From: Chlorella sorokiniana
Taxonomy: Eukaryota > Chlorophyta > Trebouxiophyceae > Chlorellales > Chlorellaceae
DNA: 64,000 nt
Direction: 5' to 3'
Assembly (NCBI GenBank): GCA_025917655.1
Contig: CP084616.1
Location: 744,001-808,000 of the forward strand
A program made the translations under genes and the position numbers. The notes beneath the pieces are model-generated. The model was not told where the DNA came from and did no database searches. It was given only the letters and a program-made list of their open reading frames with translations. Of the stretch, positions 1 through 11,500 are shown in pieces (the stretch's first letter is position 1; each line of letters begins with the position of its first letter).

Positions 1-91
1 AGCGCATTGGGGCCCATAACCTGTTAAAAGCGCCAACCCGGAGGTTAATTAGTATGTGCCCATTTTGGTGCCATATAGGGACGTTGCCATT

Positions 92-1331
92 TCAACAGCG
101 CACGGGCGGCAGCACAAGTCTGATCGACTGCCTGCATGCGTCAGAGCAGCGGCTGCGCCGCAACACGTGGTTGCAGCGCTGGCCGCCGTGGGCCACACCT
201 GTCGTCAAGGGGCGGTGGTACCGCTGCTTGCCCAGCGTGTACCGCACGAGGCGGTCCACCTCAGCAATGCCGCGCGACCGCTGCGCGTTCACGCAGCCAG
301 CGTCGCTCATGCGCATGTCTGCAAACGTCAGCCAGCCGTCCTCTGCAGGCCGGCAGCGGGGAGAAAGGCCCCGTTCAGAAGGCGCCCGCCAAGGGCCGCA
401 TGCCGCCGGCACCAGCAGGGCACCGCAAGCAGCAGCGCGGGCTGCGGGGCCTGCGCAAAGTGCGCCAGCGCGCGTTGCACGGCAGCCTGCCCCTGCGGCG
501 CAGGCCCTCGCTTCGGTGCCACGCACCCAGGACGTTGGCCAAGCACACGCCGGCATCTCGGGGCCCAGGCAGTCGTCCAGCCACAGGTTGCGCACAGTCA
601 GGTTGCTGCCGCCGGACACCAGCACCATGCCGCTGAAGCGGTTGAACTGCGGGTGGGGTGGGTGGTGGGCGGGGGGGCGTGTATGCCGTATGTGTACGTT
701 TCAGCGTCGACGAAGAGGGGCACAGAGACCCGACACGGGGGAGGGGGCGCGCGAGAAGCAGGGGGCGCTTAATTGCAGGCGAGCTGGTTGTGGCTGGGAG
801 GCTGGAGCGGGGGCACAGCCATGCGCTGCTTGCTGCGGCCCGGCTGCACAGGACAGGCTGCAGCCCGCAAGGCCTGCTGCAGGAGCTGGTCTCACGTCGA
901 CGTACAGCAGGCCAGGCCCCTCCCCTTCCAGCAGCAGCGTGCGCCCGCGAGCTCCAGCGGGGAGCCTGGGAAGTCTTGGGTGGAGCAGTTGAAGCTGCCG
1001 GCCTGCAGCGCGACGACGTGGCTCACGCTGGCATTGCCCAGCGCGTCCCACAGCTGCCGGCATGTCGACACGTCCGCCTGCAGCAAAGGATGGCGTGGCC
1101 AGAAGCCGGAGCTCAAGCTGGCAGGCGATACGGCGGAGCCGCGCGGAGCCGAGTCTGAGGTGAGGAGGTAACAAGGCAGGGCCGGCAGGCGGCGTGGCGG
1201 AAGCTGGGCTGGCTGCGGACGCTGGCGGGGTGCTTTGACGTATGCCGCACCTTCTTTGACGCGCACAAAGTGGCAAAGGAGCCGAGAAGCAGGAGCAAGG
1301 GCGTCAACTTGATGCAAGCTGAACGCTTCAT
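92..1331 (-). CDS. Secreted right-handed beta-helix-like protein (hypothetical)
   Basis: The model starts at an ATG at 1331. Exon 1 (1251-1331) encodes a clear signal peptide, MKRSACIKLTPLLLLLGSFA, with a cleavable-looking end. A GT-AG intron (1250 down to 1078) joins in phase to ADVSTCRQLWDALGN. The mature part contains short strand-like repeats typical of parallel beta-helix proteins: LLLEGEGPGLLYVD near 900-950 and VLVSGGSNLTVRNLWLDD near 570-628. A later exon reads DGWLTFADMRMSDAGCVN near 290-340. A reading-frame slip lies at about 940 in a GC run. The last open frame stops at 92. A pectate-lyase-like or Pmp-like surface protein is possible. The fold is inferred from the repeat pattern only; no catalytic motif was recognised. 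The protein would enter the secretory pathway. Confidence 0.5.
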
Positions 1332-1915
1332 GGCCTGCGGGGCCGGAGCCGGCGCTGCTGCGCCGTGGAGGCTCAGTGAGGGAACCAAGCCATGCCGTCC
1401 GTGCAAACCAAGGTCCTCTGCACGCAAACTGCAACAGGCCGAAGGTCGGCGAAATGCGGCAAGCGGTGTGACGGCAGGAGCGCAATTTCAGCGATGGTGG
1501 TGCGAGAGAAAGGTGACGTTGGGGCAGGCGCGCTCGCAATGTGCATATTGAACCATCACCTTACTTCTCGTGAGTGCACCTGGGCGCAATCTCTCTCTTC
1601 AGCGCGGGTGGAGAGGACGTGCAGGAGCCAAGAGGGCCTATTGAGAGGCAGGCACCCTTGTAGTTTGGAATGCATTGCCTGCTCCTGGCAGCCCTGGTGC
1701 CCACGCCCGCCAGTCCCCCGCCCCGCCCCCTTTCACCACTGTATGCGAAATTCACGACGGGCCTAAGCTCGAGTTTCGGCCACACCAGCAGAACTAGTCA
1801 CAAACAGTTCAGGGTGTGGGCGGCCAGGCGGCGTCTGTTGCTGAGCCCGTGAATGCAGGGCAGCGCGATTTGCGCTACACAGCAGCTGGACATCCCGCTG
1901 CGCAGCGCAACGCAA
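1332..1915. other. Intergenic, 584 bp
   Basis: The stretch lies between the start of the beta-helix gene and the stop of the NELF-A-like gene; both are on the minus strand. It should hold the promoter of the former and the 3' end of the latter. No convincing exon or repeat was seen. Confidence 0.5.
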
Positions 1916-4465
1916 TCACACATCCGGCTCCTCCTCGTCGCTGCTGCTGTAGCGCTGGCCGTAGGCCGCGGCCAAGAAGTCCTGCATCTGCTCCACGCTG
2001 CGCCCGCCCAGCTGCATGCCCGCCGCGTCGGCGGCCGCCGCCAGGGCGGCGTCTCCTAGAGCCGCCGCCGTCGCCTCGGGTGACAGCAGCTTGGGCGGCC
2101 GGGTGGGCGTCGCCGCCGCGCGCGATCGCGGCCGCAGCCGCCGCGCCCTCGCTGCTGCCACGTGCCAATCCCGAGACGGTATCGCCAGCGCTCGCCCGCT
2201 TGGCTGGGGGCTCCCCTGCCTCGCCCGCTGCTGCAGCCACAATCGAGGGGTGGGCCCAGCAAGCGCCGTGCGGTCAGGCGCGAGCAACGACTACAGGTGC
2301 AGCACGTGTGCTACCTGCACAAGCATGCGCGGCTGGCATGCTCTGCGGCAGCAGCGTGGCAGCCGGCCGCCGCAACCCACCCGGCCGCTTGCGCGGCTGC
2401 TTGGGCCCCCTTGGACTCCGCCGCGCCAGGCAGCCGCTGCCCCGGGCTCTCCTGCCGCGCCGCCTTGCCAATGGTGGCCGCCGCCGCCTTCTCCTCCTGC
2501 TTGGCGGCCTTGGCCGCCTCACGCGCCTCCCGCGCCGCCGCCTCCCGCGCCGCCTTCTCCTCCGCACGCTTGCGCGCCTGCCGCTCGCGCTCCGCCTCCT
2601 TCTCCGCCTCCCGCGCCGCCTTCTCGGCGGCCCGCGCCTCCGCCTTGGCCCGCGCCTCCGCCTCGGCCGCCTCGCGCCGCTCCTGCTCCGCCTTCTCGCG
2701 CTCGGCGCGCATCTGCTGGTGCAGCGACTTGACGGCTTGCACGTCTAGGGTGGCGGCGCGCTTGGGGCTGCGGCGCCGCTGCCCGCTCGGGCCTGGGGGG
2801 ATGCGGGGTAGCCAGGCAGGCAGGGCCGGCTCAGGAACCTCCTGCCGCGCATTTTCACAAGCTGTTCAGGAGGAGGGGCAGGCGGAGCCACCATGCTGCC
2901 ACGTATGGTCGCAAACAGCTGCAGCGGGCCGCAAGCTCGGCCCCAGCCACCTGCCGCCGCAAAGCTCACCCCCAGGCCGGCGCCAGCCGGGCGCGCCAGG
3001 CTGGGCTTGCGGGGCAGGAACATGCTGTCGATGTCAGTGGCCGCCAGCTGGCCCGGCCGCGCGCCGCCGCCCCTGGTCCCGCCCACCAGCCCCGCCGCGG
3101 GCGGGGCGCGCCAGCGGCATGGGGCGTGCCGCCGTCGCGCCCGCGCCACCCGCAGCGGCGCGCCCCCACGCCCAGGCTGCGCTGCAGCGGCGGCGGCGCC
3201 GCCGCCAGCGCGCTGCGAAGGCGATTCTGCGGCGGGGCGGGGCCTGAAGTGGTGGTGCGGCTTGGCGGCGACCGCGCCGCCTGCTGGCCTGCCTGCGCCC
3301 TCCCGCAGCTTCAGCAGCAGCTCCTTGTTCAGGTAAGCCTCCTGCGGCCCAGCAGGCAAATGGGGTGCCCACACGGGATGAGGTTGGAGGCAGCAGCCGG
3401 GGCAGCGGCAGGGCGCCCACGATAGGCAAGCCCCCTCCCCCCACGGCAAGAAAAGCCTCCAAGCGCCGGCAATCGGGCAAAGCAGCAGGCACCCCGCAGC
3501 GCAACAGGCATCCATGCCAGCAGCAGGGGGACGGGAAGGGAGAGGCATCGAACGCCGAAGAAGGGGGCCGCCCAGCGGGCTGTGGGCAGGGCTGATGCAC
3601 CAACGGGCGGGCGGGCAAGGGGGCTCACCTCCAGCGGGCGGAAGGGGCGCGGGTCGGCGGCGTCCAGCGTGCGGCGCAGGTCGCCCACGGTGCGCCCCAC
3701 AATCTTGGAGCCCGCCAGCAGCGCGTCGGTGTGCAGGCGGCCGTCAAAGTCGCCCACCGACTGCGCCATGGCTCGCACCCACTCGTCCCTGCGCCGAACG
3801 GGGGTGCGCGGGGGGGGGGGGGCGGTCAGATGAGGGAGGCAAGCTTTTGGGTCAGCCCACCAGCATGCCGGGCCTGCTGACACAAGCAAGGCCGGGGCGG
3901 GTGCGTCGCAGGACGCTGCCACAAGGCACCCAAGCAAGGCCGGCAGGGGCGGGCAGCCCCAGGGGGCGCAGCCCCGACGCACTTGTCGGCGATGCCGGCG
4001 GCCGCCAGGCGCGCCAGCGCGGGCGCAGCTCCGCCAGGTCCCCCGCCGCATGAACAGCGGCGCCAGCAGCAGGCGGGTGCGCACCAGCGGGTCCAGGGCC
4101 TCCCACTTGTCCCCGGACACGAGGTACTGAGCGGGGTGGCGGGGCAAGGGCCACGAGTCAAGCCTCGAAGCCAGCGGCGGCAGCAGCGCCGGGCAGACGG
4201 TGGGTTCGCTCCGGGAGCGGCGAGCCCAGCAAGCCCCACTGGGAAGGCCGGCAACGGGGGAGGCGGTGGGGGAGGAATGGCGACGCGCACTCGGCACAAC
4301 GGGGGCAGGCGAGGCTGGCCAGCGCAACGAGCGGCAGGAAGCAGCAGGCTTGCTGGGGGCTGGCGGCCGCACCTCGATGATGACTTCCGTCAGCACTCCC
4401 GACACGTTGCCCGCACTCCATTCCCCGCTGAGCTTGTTGGTGACAAACCGCGTGAAGTCGCTCAT
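1916..4465 (-). CDS. NELF-A-like protein (negative elongation factor subunit A / HDAg-like)
   Basis: The start ATG is at 4465 and the stop at 1916. Exon 1 (4373-4465) reads FTRFVTNKLSGEWSAGNVSG. Later exons read DPLVRTRLLLAPLF (about 4080-4120), DEWVRAMAQSVGDFDGRL (exon 3629-3788) and AYLNKELLLKLREG (exon beginning at 3341). Order, spacing and key residues (NKL, LLL, W, LNK) follow the N-terminal domain of animal NELF-A as I remember it. A later segment, TDIDSMFLPRKP (about 3000-3035), sits where NELF-A has its basic linker. The C-terminus is a long Ala/Glu/Arg coiled coil (about 2400-2745) followed by an acidic end, SSSDEEEP. NELF pauses RNA polymerase II after initiation. The exon after 4130 needs two one-base corrections near 4040. 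An unrelated helical protein with chance similarity remains possible. Confidence 0.55.
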
Positions 4466-4856
4466 CGCGGCAGCGAGCGCGGTCGTACGCCGGGCTGCGG
4501 GGAGACGGGCGACGGGGCGGCGGCCAGGTCGGCGGGCAAACAGCAGGAGGCCTGGAGGGCTTGGGCAGTGCGGGGAAGCTTCCAGACACGAAGTGAAATC
4601 ATATGCGCATCAAACCGACTCCTGCCTGCCGTCACCGCCGGGCGAACAGGATTTCAGTGCAAACCCAGTGTTGGCCGCGATGCAGTCGTTGATATCGTGA
4701 TGACAAACAAGTGGTGGCGTTGCTCACGGATGCGGTTGTGGACCCTGTCCACGGCTTGCCCTGCGTGCTGCGTGTGCTGCCGCGCATTCCGGTTCTGGAG
4801 CCTCAGCCAATTTCCGATTGCATCATGCCTCACTCGAGACATTGCAGCAAGATGAC
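4466..4856. other. Intergenic, 391 bp
   Basis: This is the upstream region of the NELF-A-like gene and the 3' flank of CWC2; both genes run on the minus strand. Base composition is less GC-rich than the flanking exons. No further feature was recognised. Confidence 0.5.
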
Positions 4857-7483
4857 TCAAGGGCAGCAACATTGCTCGTCATGCAGGAGCTTCCTGGCCA
4901 CCGCCTGCCTTGTCGGCCGGCGCCGCGGCCCCGGCACCGCCCCCTCGTCGTCGCCGCCGTCATCGCTGTCGCTGCCGTAGCCTGCGATCAGCCCCAGAGC
5001 GTGCTCAGCGGCATCCTCACCGCCCTCCAGCTGCTCGCCGCCAGCTTGGCCCGCCTGGCCCGCCTGGTCGCCGCTGCCTGCTGCCTGCGAGTAGTAGGCC
5101 TCCCAGTAGTGGTCTTCCGGCCGCATGTAGCGAACCGGATCGTCGGCGCCGGAGGGCGGCTGCCAGCCCCCGGGTGCTGCTGCTGCCACTCCTGCCACGC
5201 TGCCCACTGCGCCGCCTCGTCGGCCTCCTCCTCCTCCCTCGCCGCCGCCGCCCTCCTGCTGCTGTTGCTGCTGCTGCTGCTGCTGGTAGAGGAACTGGTC
5301 CCAGCCCTCGTAGGCATGGCGGTACGTGCCGCCGCCGCCGCCGTACTGCGCATCGGTGTCTGCAGCCGCCAGGAACAGCAACCTGGTGGGCAACAGAAGA
5401 ACCCTCGCCAGGCAAAACCCAACTGCCCGCTGCTCCCTTCCCCCACCCTTGCGCACGCCCGGCAGCCCCGGCCGCCCCCGGCTCCCCGCCGCGCCGCCGC
5501 ACCCGGGTACGCCGCCGACGCGACGCCGGGCGCCACGGTGGCGGCCAGGTGCAGCTGCTGTATGCGCGCGCGCTTGGCCTCCGGCTCCAGCTCGTTCACG
5601 GCGCGCACGTAGGCGTCGCGCAGCGCCTCCTCGCGCTCCTGCTGCACCCGCACCACCGCCCGCGGGTTGGGGTCGTCGTTGGCCCACCGCACATCCAGGA
5701 TCTCTGTTGGGTTGTGCATGGCCAGGTGGGGGTCGGTGTGGGGGAGAAAAGGGGGAGGCGGGAACACAGCGCGCGGGCAAAGTGGATCGCTAAAAGAAAG
5801 GCGCGCCAGCCGGCAGCAATCGACGGCACGCCGCAGACAGGGCGAGTGGAGTGCTGGGGGCAGCGCAGGCGCGGCAGCGTTGGGACCACGAGATCTGCGT
5901 CCTCCACCTGCCGCCCGCCTGCCCGCCCTCACCGGTGGTGTCGCAGCCGCGCAGCGTCTGCTGGTGCATGGCGGCCTTGGCAAACTCGGCGCTGGCGCGC
6001 CACACGTACCTATGCAGCAGCAGGGCCCCGGCGGAACATGAGCAGCGCGTGCCCGGCAGCCTGCCTGGCAAGAGCAGGTGCAGCGGGCAGCTGCCGCGCA
6101 GCTTCCACCGGGGCACCAGCGCGCGGGGCCTCGAACGCATGCGGGAGCAAGAGGCAGCGGCGGCGGAGCGTGCTCACCGCACAAACGCGATGGTCTTCAT
6201 GGGGATGACGTTCACGTTCTCCAGCGGCCCCCACTCCTCAAAGTTCTCGGTGATCAGCTTGCGCAGCTGCGAGCGGGGGTGGTGCAGGCAGGCCAGGCCC
6301 GCACGCGGTGGGCATGGGGCGCACCAAGCGGCGGCAAGGCAGCGGAATCCAACACACACACGGGCGCGGGCAGGGGTTCCGCACGGCGAACGGCGCCGCA
6401 GGAGCACCCACACACCTGCTCGGTGGGCAGGGTGCCCGCGCCGCCATAGTGCACATACAGGGTCTTGCACTCCCGCTCCCAAGTCCCCACGCCTGGCGCA
6501 GGGGGCAGGGCAAGCATCCAGCGCCGGGTGACAGGGCTGAGTGGCTAGCAACTGAGGCTGGTGTAAGCGCGGCAGCAGCACCAGCAGGAGCGGATGCAGC
6601 ACACGGGTCCAGGCAGCACCCCAGGCACACCAACGCCCAGCAGGAGCAGCCCTGCCCAGGCCATGAACAGCTGCTGGAGCAGGCCCCATGCGCGCAGGCA
6701 GCGGCGGGGCATGCCTGCCGGGCACAGGGCAAGCAGCTGCGGCAGCTGGGGGGATGGGGGCTGGGGGGCCTGGGCCCCGGGAGCGCACCCTTGCGCCCGT
6801 CCAGCCGCTCCGGCACGCGCTCCCGCCCGAAGATGTCGCGGCTGTAGTCGCGCCGGTGCCGGTCCTCGTCCTCCCGCGGTGGGCACGCGGTGCAGGTAGT
6901 TGCACTCGGGGCCGTGGTGGCTGCAGCGCGGGGGCCGGGAGACCGACGCAGAGGGGCGCAGTCGGGGTGGCTGCGAGGGAGCTGAGAGTAGTGGCAGCAG
7001 GCCAGCAGCGGGGCCCTGGCGGGACGTGGAGCAGCAGCGGCGCGTGGAAGCACCCATGCGGCTTTGGCTGGCGCAGCAAGGTGCGCACCAGATGCCGCGC
7101 GCAAAGTAGAGGCAGCAGTAGTGCATGCCCGACTCGTCGCCGCGCGTGCGGCCAGAGTCCACCTTTGGCAGGCAGCGGTACTGCGACACCTCCTTGCGCC
7201 GCCCCTCCTTGGGCTTCCGGAACTCCCTCAGCGTGCGCCCCGTCCAGATGTTGTACGTGCCCGCGGGCGCGCCTCCTCCACGCCAGTGACGGGCGCGTCC
7301 ACCTGCGGGCAGGCGAAGGGACGGGTGGCGGCGGCGCTGACCCGACGGCGGTCACAAGCGCTGCCCGCGCAGCAAACACATACAACAGACATAGTGTACA
7401 GGCATCTGCGCGTCGCAGCCGGCAGTGATCGGCACCTGTCTGCGCGCGGGGCGCTTGGAGCCGTGCAGGCCTTCACTGGCCAT
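4857..7483 (-). CDS. CWC2: Pre-mRNA-splicing factor CWC2 (CCCH zinc finger + RRM)
   Basis: The model starts at an ATG at 7483. Exon 1 (7436-7483) splices to VDAPVTGVEE at 7302. The family's hallmarks follow in order: TYNIWTGRTL (about 7245), DSGRTRGDESGMHYCCLYF (about 7100-7165), CCCH finger residues with ECNYLHRVP (about 6880-6910), FGRER (about 6820), and an RRM with TLYVHYGGAG, EEWGPLENVNVIP and KTIAFVRYVW (6180-6460). ASAEFAKAAMHQQTL and VRWANDDPNPRA (about 5650-5990) come next. The C-terminal tail has a glutamine run (about 5260-5285) and an acidic GYGSDSDDGGDDE, and stops at 4857. CWC2 contacts U6 snRNA and helps fold the catalytic core of the spliceosome, as part of the Prp19-associated complex in the nucleus. 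Family membership is secure; exon borders are approximate. Confidence 0.9.
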
Positions 7484-8584
7484 GACTGCGCGCGTTCGAT
7501 GTCACTGTGAATCAAAGGACCAGTTTGCAGGCCAGCACGCCGCGGCGGAGGCCGCTTAGGCCTGAGGTGGCACAGCGTGATGCCGGGTGTGGCGCCGCCT
7601 CTCCGCTGATCGCTGAGTGGTCTGGGCAGAGGGCTGGGGCTGATTCTCACCGAGAGGTAGCGCTTTGCATATCAGGGGGCACAAGGCTGCGACTCGTCCG
7701 GCTGCCTGCACAAGCGTGAGGTATCTCGCGGCCTGCCAAATTCCAGGCTCGCACGGGCGGCTGTTCTGAGAATGACCCGTATTTCTGGAGTTCCGGTTGG
7801 TACTTCTTTCAAATTGCAAATGGACCCTCACACATGATGCACTCAGGCGACCAACTCTAGCTGCGCAGCATGGCCGGGTGAAAGGCAGACGGAGGGCTCA
7901 GCCTTCCACACCGCTGCTGGCATCGTCTCGCCGTTGGGCAAGTGAGCCAGACCATTGCCGAGTGTTTGATAATAAGGTAAGTGGGGTCCAGTTGATGTAC
8001 TGCACTTTAGCTCAGACTTTGCTAAGAACTGTCGCCGTGCCTGACAGTGCGAGCTGGCCTAGGAGGCGGCACTGCCACCTGGCACTTCAGCTCGCTAGCC
8101 CCCTCTGAATGCGCAAGGGACTTCTCTCGAGCTGCTGGCACTTATATCACATCATCAAGCGGCCTGGTTTGCATTGGGGGAGCAGTCCACTCTGCGAGAA
8201 CGGACCCTCTTAGTGGGAGCCCCGGGCAGGCTTTGCGAGACCTGAACAGCGTCTTTACATCGCCGAACATGCGTCCAGTTCCTTAGCCAGCGACCAGTTA
8301 AGAGAACCCCGACGGTCCCAAACCCACGCTCTTGGCGCCCGTTTCCCGGAGCGTCGCCTCCCCAGTCCAGCGAGTGCAGTCCCGTGAGACGAGGCACCCC
8401 CGCAAGCGTGGCGGACAAAGGACGGGTGCAGGTGCAGGCGAAGCTCTGCAGCGCTTGTGGGATGAGGCAGGGCGGACCGTGGCTGGCCCTTCCCTGCTCT
8501 CCTGCAGCAGCTGCCAATGGGCACCGGGAATTCCATGGTCACCAATTTGCCCCGGCTGTCATGTGCAGGTGAGGGCGCAACAGA
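7484..8584. other. Divergent intergenic region between CWC2 and the ORP gene
   Basis: About 1.1 kb separates the start codons of two divergently transcribed genes, so both promoters should lie here. An open frame runs across 8332-8895 and joins the first ORP exon; the true ORP start could therefore be upstream of 8585. No repeat or RNA gene was seen. Confidence 0.5.
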
Positions 8585-11500
8585 ATGCAGCCGAGCGGGC
8601 TGAATGCGACCGGCGGCAGCGCCGGCGGCAGCGGCACCGGGCGGGGCTCACGCCCCGCCTCTCCAGCGGGCTGTCCTTCCGCGAGGTCGGCGACTGGTTC
8701 CAGAAGCTGGGCGACGACCTCGGCAGCGTGATCGGCCTGCCGCGGGGCAAGAGCGTGCGGCGGACGCCCACCGGCAGCGCGCCGTCGCGGCCCGACCTCG
8801 CCACCGGGCAGGGCCTGCCCGCCACATCCATTCTAGCCAAGCGGCAGCAGGTGCGCCCGCCTCCCGCGCCCTTGCAATGCGACGCCCTGTTGTGAGCTGA
8901 AGGTTGCGAAGGAAGCGCGATGATGCGCACCCCCAAAAGGGTTGTGGTTGGGGTGCTTGGATGCTTGAACCCCACCGCTGGGCGCCCCCTCTATCTGCAG
9001 ATTGTGGTGGGCATGCTGATGAAGTTTATCAACCTGGGATGGCGGCACCGCCTGTTTGTGCTCCAGGACGGCGTGCTGCGGTACTACAAGGTACCGCCCG
9101 CTGCGCACGCTGCCGCCTGCCCGCTTCCCTGCCCCTGGCGCTGGTTGTGCCCCGTGCGTGTGCAGCGGCTGCAGCAGGGGAGGAGGGGGAGGACTAGATG
9201 CCTGTATGCACTCACCTGTGTGCTGGCGCTACTGTCTGCCCACACAGGTGTCCGGCCCCGCTGCTGTCAACGTGCATCAGCTGCTGGATGCGCTGCGCCA
9301 GCAGGGCGAGCTGTACCCCATCGGCGCAGAGGTTGGGGGGGCGGCCGTCGGCGGGCGCTGCTGCAGCTGGCGTGCAGGGGCGAAGCACTCCTCCTGTTTC
9401 CCCCTCGGGCTGGCTCTGCTGCCACAGGCGAGGCAGTAGCAAGATTCCGCATGCAGGCTGAGCCACCCTGCTTGCATTGCGCTGCCCCGACCCGCAGGTC
9501 AGCTTGTTGGAGAGCCGTGACGAGGGGCTGGGGGAGGCGGGCGGCAGCGCCAGCCAGCCACCTGCCACCCAGCCCGCGCAGCCCGCGGCAGCGGCCGAAG
9601 CTGCCGCCGCCCGCAGCGGAGATACACTTGCAGGTGAGGCAGGCAGGAGGAGCTGTTCTGGCACCTTGTTGGCTGCAGCATGCGTTTCCTAGGGGCCCGT
9701 TCTGCTGGGCTGCAGAATGCCGGCAGCGCTGTGGTCCCGCTTTGACGCGACTGCGCCAGGCATGCAGCGTCTCTCCCGCGCGCCGCCGCCGCCATGCTTG
9801 CGCATACCTGCACCTGAGCACCACTCGTGCGGCGCTGCCTGCTGCCGCCGCCCTCAGGTGGCCACCCTGCGCGAAAGCAACGCCGACTACCGCAAGTTCT
9901 ACGTGCACAGCGGCACCTCCGCCCTCACGCTGCGGGCAGAGTCCAAGGAAGACCGCTGGGTGTGGATGCAGGCGCTGCAGACATGGTGGGTGGGTGGGGA
10001 TGTGGGCGGTGCCAGGGCGGCGCTGCGAGCGGCACCCAGCCGCCCAGCTCACACCATGGCAGCGCGGCAGTCACCCCGCGGCCGCCTTCCCTGCTGGCCC
10101 CACCGCTGGCACCCTGCCCGCCTCTCCCCTCGGCGCTCGCGTCGTCTTTCCTGCCGCGCCTGCTGCGCCTGCGAGCCTGCCCTGAGCGCGCCGCCACTCC
10201 CTTCCACACACACCCACACACGCGCAGCAAGGGCTCCTGGGAGGGCGTGACGCCGGCGGAGGCGAGCGCGCTGAAGCGGGACGCCTCGGTGCGCATAGTA
10301 ACCCAGGACGAGCGCTTCCTGGCCCACCTGGCGGAGGTGCGACGCGGGCTGGCGGCGCGGGCGTGTCGGGCGACGCGGCGGCGTACGTGGAAGACCTGCT
10401 GGTGCAGGTGGGAGGGCGGGTGGGCATGGTGTATGCCGTGTGCTTGTTTGTTTGCATTTTGGTTTTTTGCTCTGGAAAGGGGGGCGTCTGTTTCGTCTCG
10501 AGCACGGGGCTCTGTGCCTGGAGCCTGTCGGGAGGGAGGGCGGCAACACAGGCCCCCCGGGACAGCAGCCTCTGCCGCGTGGCTGCTGGGCTGCCCGGGG
10601 TAGCGGCGCCGTGGGTGGTGATGGTGGCTGCCAGGCGGGCGCTCGTCGCTCGCACAGTCAGCTTGCTTTGCTGGTGACAACCGCCGGCGCTCGCCGCCTG
10701 CGCCCCCCTCTCCCCCACCCACTCACCATACACACATTCGTACACGCTGCGCAGGAGCATCAGCAGCTGCACGAGGCGCTGGTGGCAGAGGAGAACAAGC
10801 GCAGGGCGCTGCTGGACATCGTCTACGGGCTGGAGGTGGGGGGAGGGGCGGGGGACGGGGGGCCGGGCCAGCGGTGCTGGGGGATGGTGGGGGCGCCAAG
10901 ACGGTGGCATGGGGCATGGCTTGCCAACTCGGAACGACCAAGGCTTTGTTGGGGTGTGAGTTTAGCCCCAAGTGCAGGCAGGGTTCAGCAAGCTTGTCTT
11001 CCGGCTGCTTAGAAGCCCCCTCCCTCTTGCCCCTTGTCACCGCCGCCGCAGAACGAGAAACGGCAGCTGGAGACGGCCATGGTGGTGGAGGGGAGGCATG
11101 CGGCAGCCAGGAAGCACGGACTGTCATGTGAGTGGCCCACCCACCGCCCCGTCAGCTGGGCTTGGCCGCCTGCCGCGTGGCCCCCTTGCACGGCCATCCT
11201 GCTCTGTGCCGCCGCGTTTGCCCCCATGATTGCGCCTGGCTGCGCCTGCTGAGGTTCCCACTGCTGCGGGCTTCCGCATATGCGCAGCGGCAGGCTCTGA
11301 CAGCGAGGAGCAGCTGGCTGAGGACGACCGACAGGAGTCCATGGGGGCCGCCGCCTCGCCCGGTCCCTGTGAGGGCGACGACGGCATGTCGTCGGATGCC
11401 GATGACGTAAGCGGCCCCGCTGCCTGCGCTGTGCTGCCGGGGCCAGGCAGTGCGGCCGCCCTGGCCAGTGGCGGGCTGACGCGGGCGCCGACTGCAGCCC

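Noticed and set aside
4910-6208. Long plus-strand open frame over the CWC2 gene
   Set aside because: It is the antisense shadow of GC-rich exons; codon pattern and homology support only the minus strand.
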